Positions 1 to 8,715 of a stretch of DNA of 52,275 bases are shown one piece after another (position 1 is the stretch's first letter; every line of letters begins with the position of its first letter). A program made the translations under genes and the position numbers. The notes beneath the pieces were generated by a model, which saw nothing but the letters and a program-made list of their open reading frames with translations, had not been told where the DNA came from and did not search any database. Source of the stretch: Gp7-AA10 sp035636095 (GTDB lineage: Bacteria > Acidobacteriota > Thermoanaerobaculia > Gp7-AA8); NCBI GenBank assembly GCA_035636095.1, contig DASPZU010000067.1:1-52275 (forward strand). Reading direction: 5' to 3'.

Positions 1-2006
1 GTGCCGTCGAGGTCCGACGAAGTGGAACCATCGAACGTGCATTTGAGGCCGTTGCACGAGGACGTGAACGAAGCTGTCGGCAGAGAGTTGACGATGGTGA
101 CCGTCTTACTCTGCACACCGGTTCCGCCGGCGTTATCGGTCACGGTCAGCGTGACGCTGTAGCTGCCCGGCGCTGCATAGACGTGAGTCGCGATCTGACC
201 CGAGCCTGCAGCGCTGTCTCCAAAGTTCCATGCGTAGCCTGCAACGGTACCGTCCGAATCTGAAGAAGCGGAACCGTCGAACGTACACGTGCGAAGGCTG
301 CATGTTGATGTGAAGAAGGCAACCGGTGGTGCGTTGACGACGCTCAGCGTCTTCGTTTGAGCGCCAGATGCGCCGCCGTTATCGGTGACCGTCAGCGTGA
401 TGGTGTAGTTCGCGGCCGCGGCGTACGCGTGCATCGCAGTGGGGCCCGAGCCTGTCGTTCCGTCTCCGAAATTCCACGCGTAGCTCGCGATCGTGCCGTC
501 GGCGTCCGACGAAGCGGAACCATCGAACGCGCATTTGAGGCCGTTGCACGACGATGTGAAGGAAGCAACGGGCGGGACGTTGCCGACGGTGATCGTCTCG
601 TTGCGAGAGCTCAACTTACCGGGGTAATTGCTGGAGTCCAGAACTCTAAACGTGATGACGTACGCCCCTCCGGAGGCATAAGTGTGAGCGGTGACCCTTT
701 GCCCTGGGGCGGTGGCGCCGTCTCCGAAGGACCACCAATAGGACAAAGCGGATCCATCGGGATCGTACGACGCAGATCCGTCGAACGTGCATGTGAGTCC
801 GGAGCAGGCGTACGTGAACGAAGCGACCGGCGGCCTGTCGAGATCCACGGTCTGCGTCCCTACTCCCAGCGCTCCGAGGTTATCCATGACGACGAGGCTG
901 ACCTTGTAGGCCTTCCCGCCGACGAACGTGTGGGTTGTGGTCGGGCTGGAGCTCGTCGTTCCGTCGCCCAATCGCCAGTTGTATGCGGCGATCGTTCCGT
1001 CGGAGTCCGATGCGACAGTGCCGTCGAAGGTGCAGGTGAGATCCGCACATGTGTAGGTAAATGACGCTGCCGGTCGATTGTTCACGCCGATGCCCGATAG
1101 TGGTCGCCATGCCGGGCTGTGGCCCGCAGCGGCCCACGTGAGACCCGATCCATCCGCGTTGATCACCACGATGATGCGTGGCAGCCAATATCCGAGGCCA
1201 CCGTCCGGGTCGACAGAGTCGAACGCGATGCGCCTGCCGTCCAACGACCAGTCGGGAGAATATGCAACGGTCCCCGGACTCAGTCGCGTCACACTGCTGC
1301 CATCGGTCGCGTTCATCTTCAAGATTTCCGACCCGCCGAAGCGCGTGCTCGTAAACACGATCGTGGCGCCGTCCCGCGACCACGACGGATCGGAGTCATC
1401 CGCCGGGTCCGTCGTGAGATGCATGAGGTTTGATCCATCAACATTGATGGCGCAAATATCGCTGGGTGAGGCCGGCGAGTCAGCGCAGTTGAACGCAATC
1501 CGCCTGCTGTCCGGTGACCACGCCGGCGCCCAGGCCGCGCCGGTGCCGGTGGCGATGCGCGCGACGCCGGATCCGTCGGGATTCATCAGGTAGAGATCGG
1601 AGGTGCCGCCGCGATCGCTCGAAAACGCAATCTTCGCGCTGTCGGGCGACCACGCGGGTGTGCGGTCGATCGCCGGATTGTTCGTCAGATTGATTCTGAT
1701 GCCGCCAGGAAGAGTGACCACGAAGATCTCTCCATCGATACTCCCGACCACGGACCTCCCGTCCGGCGACCACCTGGGCCGATCGCCGGGACTGGGAAAA
1801 AAGATCTGATGCGAGCCGTCCGCATCCTCCACGGCGAAGGAGTAGCAGGGTGGCGTACTCTCGTCGCTCGCACCTCCTCCACACGGCCCCGCGCCGGCGT
1901 TGGCGAAGAGTGCAAACTGCTCGGCTGCCGGATCGTAAGTCTGTCCTCCGAGAGAGGTGGCCAGACAGGCGGCAAAAACCAGCGCGATCATCAGGTGAAT
2001 CCGCAT
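1..2006 (-). CDS. Secreted beta-propeller (PD40) and PKD-repeat protein, 3' end cut by window edge
   Basis: An open frame runs from ATG at 2006 to the left edge without a stop, 668 codons. A good ribosome site (GGAGG) lies 8 nt before the ATG. The product starts with a signal peptide (MRIHLMIALVFAACLATSLG). About 300 residues of TolB/PD40-type propeller repeats follow, with WSPD, WSRD and WSLD motifs about 40 residues apart. Then come four complete PKD domains and the start of a fifth. Each PKD unit has the FDGSASSD(S/A)DG and WNFGDG signatures. The units I could read also carry a Cys pair, C-x4-C, near the first strand. Such proteins are exported and usually bind surface polymers or partners; no enzyme domain is visible. 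The missing C-terminus could hold more PKD units or a sorting domain. Confidence 0.85.
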   Translation of the reverse strand, partial: MRIHLMIALVFAACLATSLGGQTYDPAAEQFALFANAGAGPCGGGASDESTPPCYSFAVEDADGSHQIFFPSPGDRPRWSPDGRSVVGSIDGEIFVVTLPGGIRINLTNNPAIDRTPAWSPDSAKIAFSSDRGGTSDLYLMNPDGSGVARIATGTGAAWAPAWSPDSRRIAFNCADSPASPSDICAINVDGSNLMHLTTDPADDSDPSWSRDGATIVFTSTRFGGSEILKMNATDGSSVTRLSPGTVAYSPDWSLDGRRIAFDSVDPDGGLGYWLPRIIVVINADGSGLTWAAAGHSPAWRPLSGIGVNNRPAASFTYTCADLTCTFDGTVASDSDGTIAAYNWRLGDGTTSSSPTTTHTFVGGKAYKVSLVVMDNLGALGVGTQTVDLDRPPVASFTYACSGLTCTFDGSASYDPDGSALSYWWSFGDGATAPGQRVTAHTYASGGAYVITFRVLDSSNYPGKLSSRNETITVGNVPPVASFTSSCNGLKCAFDGSASSDADGTIASYAWNFGDGTTGSGPTAMHAYAAAANYTITLTVTDNGGASGAQTKTLSVVNAPPVAFFTSTCSLRTCTFDGSASSDSDGTVAGYAWNFGDSAAGSGQIATHVYAAPGSYSVTLTVTDNAGGTGVQSKTVTIVNSLPTASFTSSCNGLKCTFDGSTSSDLDG

Positions 2007-2127
2007 CGGGTCAATCCTCCAAGGTGGTTGTTGCGCTCGAAAATAGGCTCGGGAACCGCCCTGGTATATCGCCGCGCTGTGATTTGTGTGTGGTTTTCGC
2101 CTGATCGTCTAACATGCTGAGCTTTGT

Positions 2128-2910
2128 GTGAGTTGCCGCATCCTCCGCTTTGGCGCATTCGAGCTCGACGTGGATGCCCGCGCGCTGCGCAAGAACGGGA
2201 TGAAGGTGAGGCTGGGCGGTCAGCCGCTGCAGATTCTTCTCCTTCTGCTGGAAAAACCGGGCGACGTCGTGACGGCCGAGGAGCTGCGCCAGAAACTATG
2301 GCCAGCGGACGCCGACGTCGACTTTGACGTCGGGCTCAGCACCGCGGTGAGGAAGCTCCGGGATGCGCTCCACGACTCGGCGCGGAATCCGCGATTCATC
2401 GAAACGCTGCCGCGGCGCGGTTACCGTTTCATCGCGCCGGTCGTCACGTCCGAACATGTTCCGGTAGTCGAACCGCGGCGCTTTCCGCGGATCGCGGTCG
2501 GAGTGGCGTTCACCGGGATCATCGCGATCGCGTTAGTCGTGTGGCACATCCTGGCGACTCTACCGATTCGATCGATCGCAGTCCTGCCTTTCGAAAACCT
2601 GACCGGCGATCCGTCGCAAGAACGCTTCGTGCGTGCCATGACCGACACGCTGACGACGAACCTCGGGCACGTCAAAGGACTACGCGTGATCGCGAGATCG
2701 TCCGACGTCGACGCAATCGTCGAGGGATCTGTGAGTCGAGCGGGCGAAAGCCTGCAAGTCTCAGCGCGCCTGATGCGCGCCTCGACCGATCAACTCATCT
2801 GGGCTCGAAGATATCAAGGTGCAGCGCGCGACGCCGCTGCGCTGCAACGCCAGATCACGCGCGGGGTCGTGGATGCGATCAGAGCCGCGAATCATTCATC
2901 GACCGAGTGA
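2128..2910 (+). CDS. Membrane-anchored winged-helix regulator with TolB-like C-terminal domain
   Basis: Residues 1-104 form an OmpR/CadC-type winged-helix DNA-binding domain. Recognisable features are FGAFELDVDARALRKNG, a GLSTAVRKLRDAL recognition helix and the closing RRGYRFIAPV wing. A single membrane segment follows at 121-143. Residues 147-258 resemble the periplasmic TolB-N/FlgO-like domain (SIAVLPFENLTGD) that is often coupled to TPR repeats, but here the protein stops at 260 residues without TPRs. This one-component design senses at the envelope and binds DNA directly. The start is GTG at 2128; an ATG at 2114 runs into a stop after five codons. The gene is divergent from the PKD protein gene, so that gene could be a target (inference). 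Confidence 0.85.
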   Translation: MSCRILRFGAFELDVDARALRKNGMKVRLGGQPLQILLLLLEKPGDVVTAEELRQKLWPADADVDFDVGLSTAVRKLRDALHDSARNPRFIETLPRRGYRFIAPVVTSEHVPVVEPRRFPRIAVGVAFTGIIAIALVVWHILATLPIRSIAVLPFENLTGDPSQERFVRAMTDTLTTNLGHVKGLRVIARSSDVDAIVEGSVSRAGESLQVSARLMRASTDQLIWARRYQGAARDAAALQRQITRGVVDAIRAANHSSTE

Positions 2911-3040
2911 GGGAACGCGTTAGCGGTGGTGACCTGTCGATGGCATTCAGGAGGTCGACGCCGTTCGGCTCCACCAATCATTGACCGCGCGTCACGCCCC
3001 GGATACGCTCACTTTCCACGCAAAACAAGGGGGGAAAAAC

Positions 3041-3424
3041 ATGTTCAGTCCAGGGCGTACCTCGCTACTCGTGTTGGCCATCCTCGCATTCTCGATTTCG
3101 CTCCTCGCCGAAGCTACGAAGCTCTCGCCGCAAATCACGGCGGCCGCGACCGGCGAGAAAGTGCGCGTCAGCGGGCCCGGCCACGTTGCACAGATTCGTG
3201 TGCAGATTACGTCGCCAAACGGAGCGTTATTCGATTCGTCATGGAAGGACGGCAATGTGCTCGATTGGCCGATCGAGAACCTCGCGGACGGCTCCTATCC
3301 CTTCTCAGTCATGGTCAAAGACCTCGATGGAGTGGTGACGCAAAAAGAGACCGCTCTTCTCGTTCTTGGCGGGCGTGTCGCGATCGACCTGCCGCTGAAA
3401 ACGAGGATCCAAAGGTCATGCTGA
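3041..3424 (+). CDS. Signal-peptide N-terminal part of a split S74 tail-fibre-like protein
   Basis: ATG 3041 follows a strong purine ribosome site (AAGGGGGG, 5 nt spacing). The 127-residue product begins with a clear signal peptide (MFSPGRTSLLVLAILAFSISLLAEA). A beta-rich segment follows with motifs such as GHVAQIRVQITSPNGALFDS and LADGSYPFSVMVKDLDG. The frame ends at TGA 3422-3424. The sequence that naturally continues this protein lies in the -1 frame immediately after, and that frame is open upstream through an AAAA run at 3398-3401. In the proteins of this type that I know, this region and the next CDS form one chain, so I read this as the 5' half of a frame-shifted gene. The alternative is a coupled pair, since ATG 3418 overlaps this stop as ATGCTGA. 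Confidence 0.7.
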   Translation: MFSPGRTSLLVLAILAFSISLLAEATKLSPQITAAATGEKVRVSGPGHVAQIRVQITSPNGALFDSSWKDGNVLDWPIENLADGSYPFSVMVKDLDGVVTQKETALLVLGGRVAIDLPLKTRIQRSC

Positions 3425-4824
3425 CCATTCACGATGAGAAGAATGGCGCGATCGTCAACACCAGCGGTGATCTGAGTTTCCGGCTCGGAAAGTTCTTCCA
3501 AGGGAAGGACGAAGAGCGGATGCGTCTGACCGCTGAAGGAAACCTCGGCATCGGCACGGATAAGCCGCAGGCGAAGCTCGATGTGAACGGCATGATTCGC
3601 GCGAGCGAAGGAATCATGTTTTCCGACGGAACAATCCTCAGGACGTCGGACGGTGAAGTCGTCATCGAGAAAGCCGGTGCGAATCCGAGTGGTCGTCGCA
3701 CGATCGTCGAGACTGTAGTGCGATCACAACCCACGTCGATTCCGAGGCGTTTAAAACCGAGTCCGACGGTCTCGCCCGATTTTCAATTCAAGGTCGACGC
3801 GACGGGCGTTCATATCGGGACGACACCAACTTTCGGGTTGGACGTCGCGGGCGACGCCACTCTCTCGAGCAATCTTGCGCTGCCCGTAACTAACGTCGGA
3901 GGAACGGCCGGGGTGATCACTTTCGGCTTCGGCCGGTTTCTCTATACCTTCGGCGGCAACACGTTTCTTGGACCCAGCGTCGGGAACTTCACGATGACCG
4001 GCACCAGCAACACGGCCAGCGGCGCGAGCGCACTCTCCAGCAACATGGACGGAAGTGACAACACCGTAAGCGGCGTCAGTGCGCTCTTAAACAACACTTC
4101 CGGCAGCGGCAACACAGCCATGGGCAAGATCGCGCTTCGCCTGAACACGGCGGGTTTTCAAAACACGGCCATTGGCTCAGGCGCGCTCGAAACTAACACC
4201 ATGGGTAACAACAATACGGCTATCGGCATTGACGCGCTCGACGCCACGACCGGCTCCAACAACATCGGGATCGGCGCCCTCGGCGGTCTGAGTCTCACCA
4301 CCGGCGATAACAATATTGACATCGGCAACCAGGGTGCCCCCGCAGAGGCGAACACCATCCGCGTCGGCGCCGCCCAGACGCGAACTTTCATCGCCGGCAT
4401 TCGGGGGAAGACCACCGGTGCGCAGGATGCGGTCAACGTGATGATCGACAGCAACGGTCAGCTAGGGACGATCTCTTCATCGCGGCGCTTCAAATTCGAT
4501 ATCGAAGACATGGGCGACGTTACCGGGGGCTTGATGCGGCTGCGGCCGGTCACGTTCCGCTACCTCAAGTACGGCAACGATGCTGCGATCCAGTACGGGT
4601 TGATCGCCGAAGACGTGGCGGATGTTTATCCGGAGATGGTCGCACGGGACAAGGATGGAAACGTCGACACGGTCATGTACCAATTCCTCGCGCCCATGAT
4701 GCTGAATGAGGTGCAAAGACAACATCGGGAGATCGAAGAACAGCGTAAAACGATCGACACTCTCAACGCGACGCTCGACAAACTCGAACGGAGACTTCAG
4801 GCGCTGGAAACGCGGAGCAACTGA
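3418..4824 (+). CDS. Tail-fibre-like protein with C-terminal S74 intramolecular chaperone
   Basis: Read from ATG 3418 this gives 468 residues without its own signal peptide. Residues 35-70 hold the phage-tail-like motif GNLGIGTDKPQAKLDVNG. Residues 190-300 hold repeated (G)NTA(I/M)G units like trimeric head repeats of YadA-type adhesins. From about 350 there is a Peptidase_S74 domain, ISSSRRFKFDIED, where Ser354 and Lys359 have the S-x4-K spacing of the self-cleavage dyad. The C-terminus (about 425-468) is a coiled coil. S74 domains assist trimer folding and then cut themselves off. No phage genes surround it, so a surface fibre of the host is more likely than a prophage fibre. Export would need the upstream signal peptide, hence a frameshift or fusion. 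Confidence 0.8.
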   Translation: MLTIHDEKNGAIVNTSGDLSFRLGKFFQGKDEERMRLTAEGNLGIGTDKPQAKLDVNGMIRASEGIMFSDGTILRTSDGEVVIEKAGANPSGRRTIVETVVRSQPTSIPRRLKPSPTVSPDFQFKVDATGVHIGTTPTFGLDVAGDATLSSNLALPVTNVGGTAGVITFGFGRFLYTFGGNTFLGPSVGNFTMTGTSNTASGASALSSNMDGSDNTVSGVSALLNNTSGSGNTAMGKIALRLNTAGFQNTAIGSGALETNTMGNNNTAIGIDALDATTGSNNIGIGALGGLSLTTGDNNIDIGNQGAPAEANTIRVGAAQTRTFIAGIRGKTTGAQDAVNVMIDSNGQLGTISSSRRFKFDIEDMGDVTGGLMRLRPVTFRYLKYGNDAAIQYGLIAEDVADVYPEMVARDKDGNVDTVMYQFLAPMMLNEVQRQHREIEEQRKTIDTLNATLDKLERRLQALETRSN

Positions 4825-4833
4825 CCGAAATCC

Positions 4834-5628
4834 TTATCTGCTGCGCGCCAACGCCTTCGTCATCGGGTTGTCGACCTTGGTGTAACCCGCAGGTACCTCC
4901 CAGGCCGAGGCGGGGATGGGGCCGCTCTTGATCTCGGTCACCTCGCTCGAGTGGACTGACTTTCGCCCCATGATGCTGACGGTCGTCTTGGTGGCCAGCG
5001 GAAATCCCTTCATCTTCTTGAACTGCTCCTGCATGGCGGCCATGTTCTTCCCCATCGGTCCCATGGCGCTCATCATGGTCTGCATGACGTTCATGTAACT
5101 CTTGTACATGTCCCACGCCATCAGCGGGAACTTCACCTCGTTGGTGATGCACTCCTCGGTCGTGGACATCTGGCCCATTTTCACAGTCCAGTCGTCGCAG
5201 TTATAGCCGGCAATCTTGCGCGAGGTCCCCACCTTCTGCACGTCGAAGGTGAACATCGAGCCCATGGCTGCTTCCATCTGTTTGCGCTGCTCGGGAGGAA
5301 GGTTCTTCATCGCCTCCTGGGCCTTTTTCACCTCCGGGCTGTTCATCTGCTCCTGCATCTTGGCAGCGGCAGCGTCCATATCCTGGCGCGTGGTGACGTA
5401 GTAGGTCTTTTTCTTGTTGTCGAGCGTGGTCATGGTGCCCGCTTTGGCGTCGATGATGACTTCGCCCTCGCCGCCGGACCATCGGGCGTGGTCGCCGGAC
5501 ATGTAACTGGTCGTTGTTGCGGACGAGCCGTCGCTGCGGGTCACTTTGGAAATGATGGTGACGTCCTGAGCAGCGGCGGCGGTTGAACAGATCAAAAGGA
5601 CGGCGAACGAGAACGTGGCTGGTCTCAT
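4834..5628 (-). CDS. Secreted DUF4412-type protein
   Basis: The product is 264 residues with a signal peptide (MRPATFSFAVLLICSTAAAAQ) and then a beta-rich DUF4412-like domain. Typical parts are the GEVIIDAKAGTMTTLDNKKKTYYV segment, split here around its conserved DNKKKTY core, and the later GYNCDDW and PLMAWDMYKSY motifs. A Met/Gln/Glu-rich helical stretch (about residues 78-112) sits between the strands. ATG 5628 is chosen because AAGGAG lies 6-8 nt upstream and the signal peptide starts there; the frame is open 60 nt further. It converges with the S74 gene, with only 9 bp between stops. The function of this family is unknown. Confidence 0.8.
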   Translation of the reverse strand: MRPATFSFAVLLICSTAAAAQDVTIISKVTRSDGSSATTTSYMSGDHARWSGGEGEVIIDAKAGTMTTLDNKKKTYYVTTRQDMDAAAAKMQEQMNSPEVKKAQEAMKNLPPEQRKQMEAAMGSMFTFDVQKVGTSRKIAGYNCDDWTVKMGQMSTTEECITNEVKFPLMAWDMYKSYMNVMQTMMSAMGPMGKNMAAMQEQFKKMKGFPLATKTTVSIMGRKSVHSSEVTEIKSGPIPASAWEVPAGYTKVDNPMTKALARSR

Positions 5629-5780
5629 GGAGCTCCTTTCAGACTGTTGCCTGGACGAACCGCGGGATTTTACAGGACGATCCACCAATCTTCGCAGAAC
5701 GTGATCGGGATCAACGTCTGCGCGTGACCCCGGTCACGAAATGCTGCTGGCGCGGCATACGCGGTGCTCAATGCATATGC

Positions 5781-6317
5781 GTGGAAACGCGAAGGCGAAC
5801 ACAGCGGGTAACAGTCAAGCCGCCAATTGCGGCGCGGGCCGCCGGCGCACCGGTGTACGTCGTCGATGCCTCGGTGAGCGGCGTGCGGCTGTCGCATTCG
5901 ACCCTCCTGGCGGAGCCGGCCCCGTGCGCCATTTCTCTCGACTTTCACGGAACGTCGATTGAATTCACCGCCGACCTCCGATGGACACATCCGGAGGGCG
6001 ATCGCTATCAATCGGGCTTCGAAATTCAGACGATCGACTCGGCCTCGAATGTCGCGCTGCGCAAGCTGATCGATGAGTGCATCGAGCGCATGCCGCGATT
6101 CGACCGCCACGAACTGGTGCACGGAGTGTGGCGCACGACGACCACCACGGAGTCGTGGCAACCGCAGTCGGGCTTCACGGTGGCGTCGACGGAGTCTCCG
6201 CACACGGTGGCCTTTCTGCGGGCTGCCTATTCGGTGGGCGATCGGAAGATGCGCGAAAGGATCCGCAAGCTTGGGGAATTGAGCATCACACACCCGGAAC
6301 GTCGCTTCGACATGTAA
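5781..6317 (+). CDS. PilZ-domain protein (probable c-di-GMP receptor)
   Basis: The N-terminus carries both c-di-GMP binding signatures of PilZ: RxxxR (RRTQR) and DxSxxG (DASVSG), followed by beta strands ending in YQSGFEIQTID. A C-terminal tail of about 70 residues has no domain I recognise. The start is uncertain. The frame is open further upstream, but GTG 5781 (VETRRRTQRV) places the RxxxR motif at the N-terminus as in most stand-alone PilZ proteins; no strong ribosome site is visible. It lies 50 bp before a GGDEF-EAL protein, so effector and c-di-GMP enzyme are neighbours. Confidence 0.75.
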   Translation: METRRRTQRVTVKPPIAARAAGAPVYVVDASVSGVRLSHSTLLAEPAPCAISLDFHGTSIEFTADLRWTHPEGDRYQSGFEIQTIDSASNVALRKLIDECIERMPRFDRHELVHGVWRTTTTTESWQPQSGFTVASTESPHTVAFLRAAYSVGDRKMRERIRKLGELSITHPERRFDM

Positions 6318-6328
6318 TTTCGGATAGA

Positions 6329-6346
6329 TCGTGATTTCCATCACGA
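6329..6346. promoter_or_regulatory. Inverted repeat upstream of the GGDEF-EAL gene
   Basis: TCGTGAT-TTCC-ATCACGA is a perfect 7-bp inverted repeat 22 bp before the next ATG and 12 bp after the PilZ stop. It overlaps a second dyad, GATTTC/GAAATC. There is no T-run after it, so a regulator operator or RNA hairpin near the ribosome site fits better than a terminator. Confidence 0.4.
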
Positions 6347-6367
6347 AATCACCGGGGGGGCAGGACT

Positions 6368-8071
6368 ATGAATGGTTGGATGTCTGTGGTCGCGCAAGTA
6401 GTCTCCTCGCCGGCGACGCGCCTTCTCATCGTCGATGACGATGCGCGTTACGCCCGGGCTTTGCGCGAGCTGCTCACCGAAAGTTTTTCCGACCTGCACA
6501 TCACGCACGTCACAACCATCGACGAGGCTTGCCGCCGCGTCGACACCGGCCAGGTCGACATGGTCATCCTCGACCTCGGCCTCCCCGACGCGGACGGACT
6601 GGAATCGCTGGAACGCCTTCACGACTGCATTCTGGAGATTCCGATCATCGTTCTCACGGCGCGCTCCGACGAGAATCTGGCGCTGGCGGCGCTGCAACAT
6701 GGCGCCGAGGACTATCTGGTGAAGGATGCCGTGAACCATCAGATCCTGGCGCGCTCGCTGCGTTACGCCCTGGAGCGCCACCGCGTGATCCGCGATCTGG
6801 GACGCGTGACCAAAGAGTTACAGGTCGCGAATTCCAATCTGGAGAAGCTGACTTTGCTCGATCCGCTGACGGAGTTGCTCAACCGGCGCGGACTGCAGCA
6901 GGCGCTCTCGCGCGAGATCGAGCGCATCGACCGCGAGAACATCGATGTGCTGGTCCTGCTGGTCGACATTGACGATTTCAAGCGCGTCAACGACTCCTTT
7001 GGCCATGCTGTCGGCGACATTGCGCTGCAGGAAATCGCCAAGCGGCTGCGGCATTGCGTTCGGGCGGTCGACTACGCCTGCCGCATCGGCGGCGACGAGT
7101 TTCTGATGCTGTTGCCCAACGCCGATCGCGACGAAGCATCGAGCATCGCCGAACGCGCGCGCGTCTCGATCGCCACCATGATCATCCAGCACAGCACCGG
7201 CACGCTGCACCTGACCTCCAGCGTTGCGGCCATGCTGCTCCGGCGCGATACGCCCTCGATCGACGAGCTCCTGACGCAGGCGCATCAACTGTTGCGGCGA
7301 AGCAAGAGCGAAGGAAAGAATCGCGTCGTCTACGAGGACGAAATATTCGAGGACACTGAAAAGCGGAACGACGCCCAAGCCGATCTGTGCACCAACCTGG
7401 CACAAGGCAAGTACCTCCGCACCGTCAAACAACCCATTTTTCGGATCGCCGACGAAGTGCCGGTGGCTTACGAATTCCTGAGCCGGTATTCCAATGGCGT
7501 TTTCGAGATGCCCGACAATTTCTTCCGCGTCTGCGCCGAGAGAAACGTGCTGACGCTGGTCGACCACCATTGTCTTCGCTCGGCCCTGCGTACCGCCACG
7601 GCCATCCCGGAGCGCAAGAGATTTCACGTCAATCTTTTTCCGTCGACGCTGATCGCGATCCCGACCGAGCACCTTCTGTCCAGCTTTCCGCATCCGATTC
7701 CGCCGCAAACCTACTGCGTCGAGATCAGCGAGCAGCAGATCATCGGCGATCCGTCCTATCTTCGCGAACCGGTGCAGATGATGCGCAACGCCGGGCTGAT
7801 GATCGCGATCGACGACGTCGGCTTCGGCAACAGCTGCCTGGAGAGCCTGATCCTGCTCGAACCGGACATCATCAAGATCGACAAGCGCTGCATCATCGGG
7901 CTGAGCGGTGATCGGATGCGCACCGAGTCGCTGCGACGCTATGTCGATCTGGCCGAGACGCTGCACTCGCAGCTGGTGGCGGAGGGCGTCGAGACGCCCC
8001 GCGAGCTCTCCGTCCTGCGCGACCTGCACGTGGAGTACGCCCAGGGTTTTCTGTGGGGACGGCCGGCATAG
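6368..8071 (+). CDS. Response regulator with GGDEF and EAL domains (c-di-GMP turnover)
   Basis: This 567-residue protein has three domains. Residues 17-130 are a receiver with acidic pocket DDD (23-25), phospho-acceptor Asp69, Thr97 and Lys119. Residues about 160-325 are a diguanylate cyclase with an intact GGDEF at 241-245. Residues about 340-567 are an EAL domain. The EAL signature reads EFL (369-371), but the metal and catalytic positions look kept: Asn422, Glu452, Asp482-Asp483, Lys503 and Glu539. The usual DDFG is DDVG. It could therefore make or break c-di-GMP depending on phosphorylation; which activity dominates cannot be read from sequence. An AGGA ribosome site precedes ATG 6368. 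No partner kinase is adjacent. Confidence 0.92.
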   Translation: MNGWMSVVAQVVSSPATRLLIVDDDARYARALRELLTESFSDLHITHVTTIDEACRRVDTGQVDMVILDLGLPDADGLESLERLHDCILEIPIIVLTARSDENLALAALQHGAEDYLVKDAVNHQILARSLRYALERHRVIRDLGRVTKELQVANSNLEKLTLLDPLTELLNRRGLQQALSREIERIDRENIDVLVLLVDIDDFKRVNDSFGHAVGDIALQEIAKRLRHCVRAVDYACRIGGDEFLMLLPNADRDEASSIAERARVSIATMIIQHSTGTLHLTSSVAAMLLRRDTPSIDELLTQAHQLLRRSKSEGKNRVVYEDEIFEDTEKRNDAQADLCTNLAQGKYLRTVKQPIFRIADEVPVAYEFLSRYSNGVFEMPDNFFRVCAERNVLTLVDHHCLRSALRTATAIPERKRFHVNLFPSTLIAIPTEHLLSSFPHPIPPQTYCVEISEQQIIGDPSYLREPVQMMRNAGLMIAIDDVGFGNSCLESLILLEPDIIKIDKRCIIGLSGDRMRTESLRRYVDLAETLHSQLVAEGVETPRELSVLRDLHVEYAQGFLWGRPA

Positions 8072-8171
8072 CGGGGTGCTTTGTGATCCATGGCACAGAG
8101 GCTTGTGCTGCTGGTGGATAGGATGAGATCCGTTCCGAGGAGAGAAGGGAGTTACGCGGGAGTGAACGCGA

Positions 8172-8417
8172 ATGGTTGAGCCGCTTTTTCATTTCCTGGT
8201 GGGGTCGGCGAGCGTGGCCTTCACTGGCGCCGCGCTGGTCGGCTACATCGCGCATCAGAAATCGGCCTTCCTCTTTACGACCGCCGCCGGCGCAACGGCG
8301 TTTCTCTTCCTTTTTCATCTGCCCGAGACGCCGACCCAGATTCTCCTGATCTGCTTGACGACCGCCATCGCCGAATTCGCAGCCGTGCGCGCGGATTCGG
8401 TGGGCCGCGCGCGTTAG
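8172..8417 (+). CDS. Small membrane protein, unknown
   Basis: This 81-residue protein consists mostly of hydrophobic segments (about 6-27, 32-50 and 54-70), giving two or three membrane helices. GGGAG lies 8 nt before ATG 8172. The stop overlaps the stop of the convergent 99-residue gene by 4 bp. No family is recognised. Confidence 0.6.
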   Translation: MVEPLFHFLVGSASVAFTGAALVGYIAHQKSAFLFTTAAGATAFLFLFHLPETPTQILLICLTTAIAEFAAVRADSVGRAR

Positions 8418-8713
8418 GTCCGGGTGGCGACTTCCACAGCTCCCTGCAACGTTCGACCGACCTCCAGGCAATGCCGGGCGGCGTCATGCTCGTGGCGCTC
8501 GTGAAACAGCCACGCCGTTCTCCATAAAGACTCGACGCAAAGAGCCTCGAACGACAGGAGCACGTCGCGTTCGATCGATTTGAGTCCCTTCGGATGCGAC
8601 GCCATCAGCATGTTGATGGCGCGATTCACATTGTTGGTGAGTCCGTTGATCCGCTCGCCTGAAGTCGCGATGGTTGCGTCGATCTGCGCGATCGTCTGTT
8701 CGTAGTCTTCCAT
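8414..8713 (-). CDS. Small helical hypothetical protein
   Basis: The product has 99 residues, is fully helical in appearance and soluble, with an N-terminal amphipathic stretch (EDYEQTIAQIDATIATSGER). ATG 8713 is 2 bp after the stop of the DUF1259 gene and preceded by GAGG, so it is the second gene of a two-gene operon. No catalytic motif is visible. The family is not recognised. Confidence 0.6.
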   Translation of the reverse strand: MEDYEQTIAQIDATIATSGERINGLTNNVNRAINMLMASHPKGLKSIERDVLLSFEALCVESLWRTAWLFHERHEHDAARHCLEVGRTLQGAVEVATRT

Positions 8714-8715
8714 CG

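Noticed and set aside
3422..3424. TGA 3422 as a selenocysteine codon, given the selC gene
   Set aside because: Reading through TGA in the same frame gives no fibre-like sequence; the sensible continuation is in the -1 frame.
3418..4824. Prophage tail fibre
   Set aside because: No other phage gene is near, and S74 proteins with signal peptides occur as host surface proteins.
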